Assembly (NCBI GenBank): GCA_017940705.1
Contig: JAGAYB010000067.1
Span: 1 to 7,472, forward strand
Direction: 5' to 3'
Length of the DNA: 7,472 nucleotides
Source: Selenomonas sp.
Lineage (GTDB): Bacteria; Bacillota_C; Negativicutes; Selenomonadales; Selenomonadaceae
Part shown: piece after piece, positions 1 to 5,559 of the stretch
Layout: every line of letters begins with the position of its first letter
Position numbering within the stretch: position 1 is the stretch's first letter
The notes under the pieces: generated by a model
The model's input: only the letters and a program-made list of their open reading frames with translations
The model's database searches: none
What the model was told of the DNA's origin: nothing
Program-made: the position numbers and the translations under genes

Positions 1-1
1 C

Positions 2-730
2 AAAGTGGTGAGCGTCGGTGTCAGCGGCCCGGGTGTGGTAAAGCATGCGCTGGAAGCCAAGAAAGGCGCTGACTTTACCGAGGTCGCGGAAACCATAAAA
101 AAGACGGCCTTTAAGATTACCCGTGTCGGGCAGCTGGTGGCTAGAGAAGCTTCCAAGCGCTTAGGCGTGCCCTTCGGCATTATTGACCTTTCACTGGCTC
201 CGACTCCGGCTGTCGGTGACAGTGTGGCACGTATTATTGAGGAAATGGGCATTGAATCCTGTGGCGCTCCGGGTACGACGGCAGCTTTGGCCTTGCTCAA
301 TGATGCCGTGAAAAAAGGCGGTCTTATGGCATCTTCCCATGTGGGCGGCCTGTCCGGTGCCTTTATCCCCGTCAGCGAGGACGAGGGCATGATAAATGCC
401 ATCAAGACCGGCAGCCTGTCTTTGGAAAAGCTGGAGGCTATGACCTGCGTCTGCTCCGTGGGGCTTGATATGATTGCCATTGAAGGCGACACCAGCGCGG
501 CCACGATTTCCGGCATTATCGCTGACGAGGCGGCTATCGGCATGATTAACAACAAGACCACGGCTGTCCGTGTTATTCCCGTGCCGGGCAAGAAGGTCGG
601 GGATATGGTGGAATTTGGCGGTCTTTTAGGTTACTGCCCCATTGTGCCGGTGAAGAACCAGTACAGTTCGGCAGCTTTTGTTGCCCGTGGTGGCCGGATT
701 CCGGCGCCGATTCGCAGCCTGACAAATTAA
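2..730 (+). CDS. PFL family protein (UPF0210/DUF711), C-terminal part, 5' end outside the window
   Basis: The reading frame is open from the first full codon (AAA at base 2) with no start signal, so the gene begins before the window. About 242 residues are visible, against roughly 445-450 for the full family, so this is the C-terminal half. Family-typical stretches are easy to see: [16 protein letters not shown] at the left edge, [14 protein letters not shown], the [15 protein letters not shown] segment, [59 protein letters not shown] and a C-terminal [13 protein letters not shown]. The family is conserved and soluble, and its biochemical function is unknown. In many Firmicutes it follows a small ACT-domain (UPF0237) gene, which would lie just off the left edge; that is an inference. 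Family assignment is secure. A GTG at base 5 is only an internal valine codon. Confidence 0.93.
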   Translation, partial: KVVSVGVSGPGVVKHALEAKKGADFTEVAETIKKTAFKITRVGQLVAREASKRLGVPFGIIDLSLAPTPAVGDSVARIIEEMGIESCGAPGTTAALALLNDAVKKGGLMASSHVGGLSGAFIPVSEDEGMINAIKTGSLSLEKLEAMTCVCSVGLDMIAIEGDTSAATISGIIADEAAIGMINNKTTAVRVIPVPGKKVGDMVEFGGLLGYCPIVPVKNQYSSAAFVARGGRIPAPIRSLTN

Positions 731-735
731 GCGTA

Positions 736-757
736 AATGGAGCCTGACGGCTCCATT
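736..757 (+). terminator. 9-bp hairpin between the PFL gene and nth (weak terminator or processing stem)
   Basis: AATGGAGCC (736-744) and GGCTCCATT (749-757) form a perfect 9-bp stem with a TGAC loop, six bases after the PFL stop codon. Only TTAGTATT follows, not a real T-run, so as an intrinsic terminator it would be weak. It could allow partial read-through into nth or stabilise the upstream mRNA 3' end. No consensus promoter is visible in the 44-base gap, so nth may depend on read-through from the PFL gene. Confidence 0.5.
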
Positions 758-774
758 AGTATTAGGAGAGCATT

Positions 775-1416
775 ATGCGTGTTACAAATAAGGTTAAGGC
801 AGAGCAGATACGCATTTTAAGTGAAGTCTACAAAGATGCCAAACCGGCGCTTGTCTTTAAGAATCCCTTTGAGCTGCTGATAGCGGTGATACTTTCCGCC
901 CAGTGTACGGACAAACGGGTCAACGTGACCACTGCCCGGCTGTTTGCCAAGGTGTCCGAACCTGAGGACATCATGGATATGGGGATAGAGGGGCTGGAAA
1001 ACGAGATTCGCGACTGCGGTCTCTATCACAACAAGGCTAAAAACATTATGGCCACCTGTCAGATGCTCTGTGAACGTTATCAGGGACATGTCCCCGAGGA
1101 ATTGGAGCTGTTGCAGGAACTGCCCGGCGTAGGCAGGAAAACCGCCAATGTGGTTATGAGCGTGGGCTTTAATCAGCCGGCCATTGCCGTTGACACCCAC
1201 GTATTCAGAGTGGCGAACCGTTTGAAACTGGCAGTGGGTGACACGCCGCTGGCTGTGGAAAAAGGGCTGATGAGAGCCATACCCAGAGAAAAATGGTCAG
1301 CGGCGCATCACTGGCTTATTTGGCATGGCCGCAATATTTGTAAGGCGCGCAAGCCGCTTTGCCATGAGTGCCCCTTATTGGCGGTCTGCCCCACAGGCAC
1401 TGCTGGCAAGGCCTGA
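775..1416 (+). CDS. nth: Endonuclease III (DNA glycosylase/AP lyase)
   Basis: This 213-residue base-excision-repair enzyme removes oxidised pyrimidines from DNA and nicks the resulting abasic site by beta-elimination. The helix-hairpin-helix is at residues 116-127 (LPGVGRKTANVV) and contains the catalytic Lys122. The catalytic Asp140 lies in AVDTHVFRVANRL. The four cysteines of the [4Fe-4S] cluster are C189, C196, C199 and C205, with the standard C-x6-C-x2-C-x5-C spacing. The N-terminal part has the family's PFELLIAVILSAQCTD segment. Length matches the bacterial norm (about 210). The start is ATG at 775, with AGGAG (764-768) six bases upstream. It is the first gene of a closely spaced run, and the next gene begins 20 bases after its stop. 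All key residues are present, so it should be active. Confidence 0.97.
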   Translation: MRVTNKVKAEQIRILSEVYKDAKPALVFKNPFELLIAVILSAQCTDKRVNVTTARLFAKVSEPEDIMDMGIEGLENEIRDCGLYHNKAKNIMATCQMLCERYQGHVPEELELLQELPGVGRKTANVVMSVGFNQPAIAVDTHVFRVANRLKLAVGDTPLAVEKGLMRAIPREKWSAAHHWLIWHGRNICKARKPLCHECPLLAVCPTGTAGKA

Positions 1417-1436
1417 CATAGAAGTGAGATGAGAGC

Positions 1437-1889
1437 ATGATTTATCGAAAAGCTACATTTGCTGATGTAGAAGCTATATATGAGCTGGTAGCGGCCTATG
1501 CTGCCGAAGGCGTAATGCTGGCCCGTTCCCGGAATACCCTTTATGAAACCCTTCGGGATATGGTGGTGGCCATTGACGATGACGGCACCCTGGCCGGTGC
1601 AGGTGGCCTGCATATCATTTGGGACAAGCTGGCCGAAGTCCGCACGATGGCAGTATCGCCCCAAAAGCGCCGCCGGGGCATCGGGGCAGAAATCGTCCGC
1701 AGGCTGCTGCAGGAAGGCGAAGCACTGGGGATAGAGAAGTTCTTTACCCTGACCTACCAGCCGGAGTTTTTCAAGGCGTTAGGCTTTACCGTCATAAACA
1801 AAGAGGAACTGCCCCACAAGGTGTGGAAAGAATGTATCGACTGTCCGAAATTTCCCAACTGTGACGAAATCGCCATGGTGAAGGTCTAA
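1437..1889 (+). CDS. GNAT N-acetyltransferase, short ArgA-like (putative N-acetylglutamate synthase)
   Basis: This 150-residue single-domain GNAT acetyltransferase opens with the typical IYRKATFADVEAIYELV strand-helix. The acetyl-CoA pyrophosphate loop is at residues 76-84 (QKRRRGIGA), after the central strand around AEVRTMAVSP. A second core segment, FFTLTYQPEFFKALGF, is at 102-117. The C-terminal motif LPHKVWKECIDCPKFPNC (125-142) carries C133, C136 and C142. I recall this motif from stand-alone proteins annotated as ArgA-type N-acetyltransferases, which would make N-acetylglutamate for arginine synthesis. That substrate is an inference: no other arginine gene is nearby, and long ArgA proteins also carry a kinase-like domain that is missing here. 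The start is ATG at 1437, with a weak purine-rich site (GAGATGAGAG) just upstream. It lies 20 bases after nth and 17 bases before the DAHP synthase start, so co-transcription is likely. Confidence 0.8.
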   Translation: MIYRKATFADVEAIYELVAAYAAEGVMLARSRNTLYETLRDMVVAIDDDGTLAGAGGLHIIWDKLAEVRTMAVSPQKRRRGIGAEIVRRLLQEGEALGIEKFFTLTYQPEFFKALGFTVINKEELPHKVWKECIDCPKFPNCDEIAMVKV

Positions 1890-1894
1890 ACGAT

Positions 1895-1900
1895 GGAGGT
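1895..1900 (+). promoter_or_regulatory. Ribosome binding site that decides the DAHP synthase start
   Basis: GGAGGT lies three bases before a GTG at 1904 and six bases before the ATG at 1907, both in frame. The six-base spacing favours the ATG. An ATG at 1902 is out of frame with the gene. Confidence 0.7.
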
Positions 1901-1906
1901 AATGTG

Positions 1907-2920
1907 ATGATTATTGTAATGAGTCCCAATGCAACAGAAGAAAATTTGCAGCGTGTCATTCAGAAGATAGAATCTGCTGGCTTGAAAACCCATATATCGG
2001 AAGGCGCGGAAGTAACAATCGTAGGCGTAATCGGCGATAAGAGCAAAATTGCCAATCTGGAAATGAACATGATGGACGGCGTGGAAAAGACCGTCCGCAT
2101 TACGGAAAAATACAAACTGGTCAGCCGCAACTTCCATCCCGAATCAACCATCGTGGACGTGGACGGGGTGAAAGTTGGCGGCAAGGAAATCGTGGTTATG
2201 GCAGGCCCCTGCTCCGTGGAAAGCATCGACCAGCTGCGTGAGGCCGCCAAGGCTGTAAAGGCCGGCGGTGCCAAATTCCTCCGCGGCGGTGCGTTTAAAC
2301 CCCGTACCAGCCCCTATGATTTTCAGGGTCTGGAAGAGGACGGCCTCAAAATGCTCCGTCAGGCAGCCGATGAAGAGGGCCTGAAAGTCGTCACGGAAAT
2401 CGTAGACAAGGACGACTTGGAACTGGTGGGCAAATACGCTGACGTATATCAGGTCGGCGCCCGGAATATGCAGAACTTCCAGCTGCTAAAGGCTTTGGGT
2501 AAGGTGAAAAAGCCTGTCCTGCTCAAACGCGGCCTGTCGGCAACCATCAGCGAATGGCTCAACGCCGCTGAGTACATCATGGCCGGCGGCAATGAGCAGG
2601 TCATTCTCTGCGAGCGCGGTATCCGCACCTATGAAACCTTCACGCGCAATACCCTTGACCTCAGCGCCGTGGCCGCAGTGAAGGAACTCTCCCACCTGCC
2701 CATCATCGTTGACCCAAGCCATGGTACCGGCCGCTGGCAGATGGTACAGCCCATGGCACGGGCGGCAGTGGCTGCCGGCTGTGACGGTCTTATCATCGAG
2801 GTTCACCCTCACCCGGAAGTGGCTCTGTCCGATGGTGACCAAAGCCTGACGCCGAAAAACTTCAACCGCCTGATGGATGATTTGGGCAAAATTGCGGCGG
2901 TAATGGAGCGCACTATATAA
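1907..2920 (+). CDS. aroF: 3-deoxy-7-phosphoheptulonate (DAHP) synthase, type I-beta with N-terminal ferredoxin-like regulatory domain
   Basis: This enzyme condenses phosphoenolpyruvate and erythrose 4-phosphate into DAHP, the first step of the shikimate pathway. Residues 1 to about 70 form the small ferredoxin-like (ACT-like) domain ([14 protein letters not shown]...VTIVGVIGD). In the Thermotoga-type enzymes this domain binds tyrosine or phenylalanine for feedback inhibition. The TIM-barrel catalytic domain follows, with AGPCSVES (99-106), [16 protein letters not shown] (126-141), LLKRG, DPSHGTG (269-275) and [17 protein letters not shown]. Expected metal ligands are C102, H272, E298 and D309, numbering from the ATG. 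Length is 337 residues, normal for this subtype. I chose ATG 1907 over GTG 1904 because of its spacing from GGAGGT. The stop codon touches the tyrA start directly. The symbol follows common Firmicutes usage; aroA or aroG are also used. Confidence 0.95.
   Translation: MIIVMSPNATEENLQRVIQKIESAGLKTHISEGAEVTIVGVIGDKSKIANLEMNMMDGVEKTVRITEKYKLVSRNFHPESTIVDVDGVKVGGKEIVVMAGPCSVESIDQLREAAKAVKAGGAKFLRGGAFKPRTSPYDFQGLEEDGLKMLRQAADEEGLKVVTEIVDKDDLELVGKYADVYQVGARNMQNFQLLKALGKVKKPVLLKRGLSATISEWLNAAEYIMAGGNEQVILCERGIRTYETFTRNTLDLSAVAAVKELSHLPIIVDPSHGTGRWQMVQPMARAAVAAGCDGLIIEVHPHPEVALSDGDQSLTPKNFNRLMDDLGKIAAVMERTI
2905..2908 (+). promoter_or_regulatory. Distant tyrA ribosome binding site inside aroF
   Basis: The tyrA ATG follows the aroF TAA with no gap. 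The only visible Shine-Dalgarno-like element is GGAG, 12 bases upstream and inside the last codons of aroF. This suboptimal spacing suggests that tyrA translation is coupled to termination of aroF translation. Confidence 0.45.
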
Positions 2921-3817
2921 ATGGCACAGAAAAAATTAACGCTGGCGATTATCGGCGTGGGGCTTATCGGCGGTTCCCTGGGGTTGTGCCTGAAGGATAA
3001 GCTGGGGGATGATATCTACATCACCGGCCTGTGCCGCAGTCAGGCTTCCATGGACAAAGCTGTGGAACTCGGGGCGGTGGACTTTGCTTCCCCCGATGTA
3101 AAAGCCGTGGTGGAGCAGGCGGATATCATCTTTCTAAGCCCTCCCGTGTTGCAAATCGTCCCCATGGTGGAAAAGATATTGCCCTGCCTAAAAAAAGGCG
3201 CGATTATCACCGATGCCGGCAGTACCAAGCAATATATCTGGGAACATCTGCAAAAGATACTGCCCCCGGATGTGTACTACATCGCCGGCCATCCCATGAC
3301 CGGCCGGGAAAAAAGCGGCGTTACCGCAGCGAAAAAAGACTTGTTTGTGGGCAAAGCCTACGTAATTGTGGAAGACACAGGCGCCCCCCGGGAGGCCCAT
3401 GAAAAACTCATGTCAGTTCTCCGGCATACCGGGGCCAACTTCACGACGCTCGATATCGCCAAACATGACCGTTGTGCCTCCGTTATCAGCCATGTGCCCC
3501 ATGTGGCGGCGGCAGCGCTCGTGACACTCCTCAACCGGTCTGGTGACGATATGGAATCCTGCATCAAGCTCATCGGCGGCGGTTTCAAGGACACCACCCG
3601 TATCGCCTCCTCAAATGCCGATATGTGGGCGGATATCTGCATGACCAACGGCAAGGCCATCGCCGCCAACCTTAAGGACTTGCAGGAGATTATCGGCAGC
3701 GTGATTAAAGCCTGCGAAACACAGGACAGACAGGCCGTCTACGACTACTTCACCGCCTCCAAGAAACGCCGTGACGCCCTGCTCGAAAACGCCCAAAACA
3801 AATTCGACCCAAACTAA
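2921..3817 (+). CDS. tyrA: Prephenate dehydrogenase
   Basis: This enzyme oxidatively decarboxylates prephenate to 4-hydroxyphenylpyruvate, usually with NAD+, the committed step toward tyrosine. The N-terminal Rossmann fold has the dinucleotide loop GVGLIGGSLG at residues 12-21. The catalytic-domain landmarks are TDAGSTK (97-103), GHPMTGREKSG (123-133, with H124), SHVPHVAAAAL (190-200, with H191 and H194) and GGGFKDTTRIASSNADMW (219-236, with R227). At 298 residues it ends after the helical dimerisation domain and has no C-terminal ACT domain, unlike the longer Bacillus-type proteins of about 365 residues. Amino acid feedback may therefore rest mainly on the regulatory domain of the adjacent DAHP synthase; this is an inference. 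Arogenate use or NADP+ preference cannot be judged from sequence alone. It starts directly at the aroF stop and is followed by a strong terminator. Confidence 0.95.
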   Translation: MAQKKLTLAIIGVGLIGGSLGLCLKDKLGDDIYITGLCRSQASMDKAVELGAVDFASPDVKAVVEQADIIFLSPPVLQIVPMVEKILPCLKKGAIITDAGSTKQYIWEHLQKILPPDVYYIAGHPMTGREKSGVTAAKKDLFVGKAYVIVEDTGAPREAHEKLMSVLRHTGANFTTLDIAKHDRCASVISHVPHVAAAALVTLLNRSGDDMESCIKLIGGGFKDTTRIASSNADMWADICMTNGKAIAANLKDLQEIIGSVIKACETQDRQAVYDYFTASKKRRDALLENAQNKFDPN

Positions 3818-3833
3818 CTGCATATAAAAACCT

Positions 3834-3875
3834 AAAGGCAGTGACAAGATGCGCAAGCATTTTGTCACTGCCTTT
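3834..3875. terminator. Strong, probably bidirectional terminator between convergent tyrA and vWA genes
   Basis: AAAGGCAGTGACAA (3834-3847) is perfectly complementary to TTGTCACTGCCTTT (3862-3875). The stem continues through a G-T pair (3848/3861) and ATGC/GCAT to a GCAA tetraloop (3853-3856), giving 19 pairs. On the plus strand the stem ends in CCTTTT and ends the tyrA run. On the minus strand the stem is followed by TTTAGGTTTTTATAT, so it can also end the vWA transcript, whose stop codon lies 47 bases away. Sitting between two convergent genes fits two-way use. Confidence 0.9.
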
Positions 3876-3922
3876 TGCTATGAAAATTTTGTCAGTAAGC
3901 GATGGGGAGATGTTTAAAGGAT

Positions 3923-4714
3923 TTACTGTGGCTGTTCGCCGGCTTGTTTCCAGCTTTCGCCGACGCTGCCTTTGTCGCGCATTTCGCTGGCGGCGGCGTC
4001 CATGCGGGAGAAGGATTGTCTTACGCCGCCGGCGTCGTGTTTGTAATTCACGGCATGGTCAGCGCCGATACCTAGGGCTGCAGCCTCAGATACCGAGTCT
4101 ATATTGGCCCCCATGAAGATAAAATTCCATTTATATTCTTTAGAGGCTGTATCAATCATGGCTTTTACGTCGGCTTTGGTGTATTCTACACTGTTGTTTT
4201 CTTTGCCATCGGTCATAATGAGGAACAGCACGCGCCGCTTGGCCGGGCAGATGCCGTTCTGATTCATTTTATCCATGGTGCCGGTGATGGTGCGGCCGAC
4301 AGCGTCAAGCAGGGCCGTCATGCCACGGGGGTAGTAATTTTTATTGGTCAGTTCCGGCACTTTTTGGATATCTTTGGCGTCCACGATTTTTTCGTATCTG
4401 TCATCGAAAAGGACGGTGGTAACTTCGGCGCGTCCTTTTTTCTGTTTCTGCTTTTCGATGAAAGTGTTATAGCCGCCAATTGTATCTTCGGCTACCTTGC
4501 GCATTGAGCCGGAACGGTCAAGAATGCAGATTATCTGCACGGGTTCGGCAGAGGTCAGAATACATTTAGACGTATGCTCATGCTGCAGGAACAGCGGCTG
4601 CTGTACTTCTGTGGACGGCTTTTCTACCGGTTTATCTGTTGGCAGTTCCCGGGCAAAGCACAGGCTGGTACTCATGACGAGCACCGCTGCCAGTGATATT
4701 AAAGTTTTATACAC
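3923..4714 (-). CDS. Exported von Willebrand factor A (vWA) domain protein
   Basis: The protein is 263 residues. Residues 1-21 look like a Sec signal peptide: a lysine at position 3, a hydrophobic stretch LISLAAVLVMSTSLCF, then a possible cut after FA before RELP. The bases before Cys19 (TSL) do not fit a lipobox, so a lipoprotein is unlikely. A charged, proline-containing linker follows. A vWA fold begins near residue 57 with the metal-binding MIDAS set complete: DRSGS (D66, S68, S70), T133 in RGMTALLDAV and D169 in LIMTDGKEN. Later comes FIFMGANIDSVSEAAALGIGADHAVNY. MIDAS domains bind a divalent cation and usually a protein partner; the partner here is unknown. The start is GTG with AGGAG (4724-4728) nine bases upstream. 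It lies 36 bases downstream of the bPH_1 gene on the same strand, and the two probably share a transcript. I do not recognise a specific function. Confidence 0.88.
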   Translation of the reverse strand: MYKTLISLAAVLVMSTSLCFARELPTDKPVEKPSTEVQQPLFLQHEHTSKCILTSAEPVQIICILDRSGSMRKVAEDTIGGYNTFIEKQKQKKGRAEVTTVLFDDRYEKIVDAKDIQKVPELTNKNYYPRGMTALLDAVGRTITGTMDKMNQNGICPAKRRVLFLIMTDGKENNSVEYTKADVKAMIDTASKEYKWNFIFMGANIDSVSEAAALGIGADHAVNYKHDAGGVRQSFSRMDAAASEMRDKGSVGESWKQAGEQPQ

Positions 4715-4750
4715 GTGAATCAGCTCCTGTTTTTTATCCGTTCTTTTTGC

Positions 4751-5131
4751 TTATTTGCCGACGCATTCAGCCAGCAGGGCTTGTACGCGGTAGACGTCGG
4801 CGTCCTTGCTGAAGGTGTAGACCAGTGGTTCAGCACCAAGACCGGCTACCCAGATTTTGAGCTCCGCCTCCAGGTCAAAGTGCCCGGTGGATTCTACGGC
4901 GAAGTGGCGGATACTCTTGTAGGGAATGGAGTGGTAGTCGACTTTTTTGCCGGTAGCACCCTGTATATCCACCAGTATCAGCCTGTAGTCAGTGAAGATA
5001 AGCAGGTCGCGCACCCATTGGTAGGCCTGGATTACCTGTTCACTCTTGCCCAATAGTTTGCCGTAGTCTTTTTTTACATCTTCGATATCCGTTTCCGCCG
5101 CATTGCCGATTAGTCCGCTGATAATACTCAT
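4751..5131 (-). CDS. bPH_1 (bacterial PH-like) domain protein
   Basis: The protein is 126 residues and made up almost entirely of one bacterial pleckstrin-homology-like domain of the bPH_1 type. The hallmark segments are EQVIQAYQWVRDLLIFTDYRLILVD (about 31-55), the QGATGKKVDYHSIPYKSIRHFAVES stretch (57-81) and GHFDLEAELKIWV (83-95), followed by an amphipathic end, VYRVQALLAEC. It has no signal peptide or membrane segment, so it should be cytosolic. The reading frame is open 41 codons further upstream. I chose the ATG at 5131 because AAAGGAGG (5140-5147) sits eight bases before it and the domain begins right after it; the upstream extension (KFPCKKFPC...) merely translates a promoter-region repeat. 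The domain's ligand and role are not known. It is the first gene of a two-gene minus-strand unit with the vWA gene. Confidence 0.88.
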   Translation of the reverse strand: MSIISGLIGNAAETDIEDVKKDYGKLLGKSEQVIQAYQWVRDLLIFTDYRLILVDIQGATGKKVDYHSIPYKSIRHFAVESTGHFDLEAELKIWVAGLGAEPLVYTFSKDADVYRVQALLAECVGK

Positions 5132-5139
5132 TTTTACTG

Positions 5140-5147
5140 CCTCCTTT
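5140..5147 (-). promoter_or_regulatory. Ribosome binding site of the bPH_1 gene
   Basis: On the minus strand this reads AAAGGAGG, eight bases before the ATG at 5131. It fixes that start over the longer upstream extension of the frame. No ribosome binding site of this quality precedes the more distal ATG at 5254. Confidence 0.85.
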
Positions 5148-5247
5148 AGATTTATGCTATACTTATTCAACTTTGGCAGCTCATAACCCTGCCATGGCAA
5201 GTGAAAAGGGCAGGGGAATTTTTTACAGGGGAATTTGATGTTATCCC
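5148..5247. promoter_or_regulatory. Divergent intergenic region with nested repeats
   Basis: These 100 bases separate the minus-strand bPH_1 gene from the thrS promoter and hold no gene. Visible structure: a 10-bp palindrome TGCCATGGCA (5190-5199); a 7-bp inverted repeat CCCTGCC/GGCAGGG (5187-5193 and 5209-5215) followed by GGAATTTTTT, which reads like a small plus-strand terminator; TGGCAG/CTGCCA (5174-5179 and 5189-5194); and two direct copies of CAGGGGAATTT. The minus-strand promoter for the bPH_1/vWA unit must lie here or just beyond, but I cannot find a convincing -35/-10 pair for it. Confidence 0.5.
5211..5236. repeat. Two direct 11-bp copies of CAGGGGAATTT, 15-base period
   Basis: Identical CAGGGGAATTT copies occur at 5211-5221 and 5226-5236, just upstream of the thrS -35 box at 5248. 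The period of 15 is not a whole number of helical turns, so side-by-side regulator binding on one helix face is not obvious. It may be a regulator site or a chance duplication. Confidence 0.6.
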
Positions 5248-5276
5248 TTGACATGTCAACTTGGGCAACCTATAAT
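5248..5276 (+). promoter_or_regulatory. Consensus sigma-A promoter for the thrS leader
   Basis: TTGACA (5248-5253), a 17-base spacer and TATAAT (5271-5276) match the housekeeping consensus at all twelve positions with ideal spacing. Transcription should begin around 5283, a few bases before T-box stem I. The -35 box is the left half of a perfect 12-bp palindrome, TTGACATGTCAA (5248-5259). A maximal-strength promoter fits control by leader termination rather than by initiation. Confidence 0.95.
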
Positions 5277-5282
5277 ATGTCT

Positions 5283-5540
5283 ATCAGTTAAAGGCAAGGA
5301 CAAAGACATGACAGTGAGGAAACGGCTCTTAGAGAGGAACCTGTTTGGTGAAATGGTTCTGGGTTAGTTGTTGCTGTTACCACTTTGGAGCTGCTGCCGG
5401 GAACTTGCGCATTGCGCATTAGTATGGGCAGACGGTTACGCTACCGTTACAAGCGCTGAGTGGTCACAGGTTTTCTGTGGCAATCAGGGTGGAACCACGA
5501 GGTTATAGCTTCGTCCCTATTCAGGGACGGAGCTTTTTTA
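5283..5540 (+). promoter_or_regulatory. T-box riboswitch leader, threonine-specific (ACC specifier)
   Basis: This transcribed leader senses uncharged tRNA-Thr and controls read-through into thrS. Stem I: CAAAG (5301-5305) pairs with CTTTG (5383-5387) below the specifier loop, and AACGGC (5321-5326) pairs with GCTGTT (5373-5378, one G-T pair) above it. That leaves the Thr codon ACC (5379-5381) plus the usual following A in the loop. The apical part has AGAGAG (5331-5336), a GAACC/GGTTC stem and a GGTGAAA loop (5347-5353). A stem III-like hairpin CACAG/CTGTG (5465-5479) precedes the T-box. The T-box bulge is TGGAACC (5490-5496). The antiterminator pairs AGGG (5486-5489) with CCCT (5515-5518) and ACGA (5497-5500) with TCGT (5511-5514), directly competing with the terminator. 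A helix ACGGT/ACCGT (5432-5447) may belong to the stem II region. The transcription start is inferred from the promoter. Confidence 0.95.
5507..5539 (+). terminator. T-box intrinsic terminator (leader attenuator)
   Basis: AGCTTCGTCCCT (5507-5518) pairs with AGGGACGGAGCT (5523-5534) through 12 pairs, one of them T-G, closed by an ATTC loop and followed by six Ts. Its 5' arm contains TCGT and CCCT, which the antiterminator also uses, so the two structures exclude each other. It should end transcription when tRNA-Thr is charged. Confidence 0.95.
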
Positions 5541-5545
5541 GTTTT

Positions 5546-5552
5546 AGGAGGG
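5546..5552 (+). promoter_or_regulatory. thrS ribosome binding site
   Basis: AGGAGGG sits seven bases before the ATG at 5560, immediately after the leader terminator. It is strong and well spaced and fixes the thrS start. Confidence 0.9.
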
Positions 5553-5559
5553 AAATACC

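Noticed and set aside
817..1200. Minus-strand open frame inside nth
   Set aside because: It is antisense to a fully convincing endonuclease III and has no recognisable domain.
3880..3924. A short plus-strand stretch reading MKILSVSDGEMFKGF, which looks a little like the start of a metallophosphoesterase
   Set aside because: The resemblance covers only about eight residues, then the frame becomes arginine-rich antisense of the vWA gene. There is no good ribosome binding site. A gene remnant cannot be excluded, but the evidence is too thin.
4655..4661. Possible lipoprotein signal at Cys19 of the vWA protein
   Set aside because: The residues before the cysteine are T-S-L, and the -1 position should be G, A or S, so a standard signal peptide cut after FA fits better.
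5132..5254. N-terminal extension of the bPH_1 frame by 41 residues
   Set aside because: The extension translates the promoter-region direct repeat (KFPCKKFPC) and lacks a ribosome binding site of similar quality, while AAAGGAGG precedes the ATG at 5131.
5405..5418. Tandem TTGCGCA-TTGCGCA repeat in the T-box leader
   Set aside because: Two copies of a 7-base unit are best read as part of the leader's stem II region (GCGC-ATT-GCGC can pair), not as a separate repeat element.
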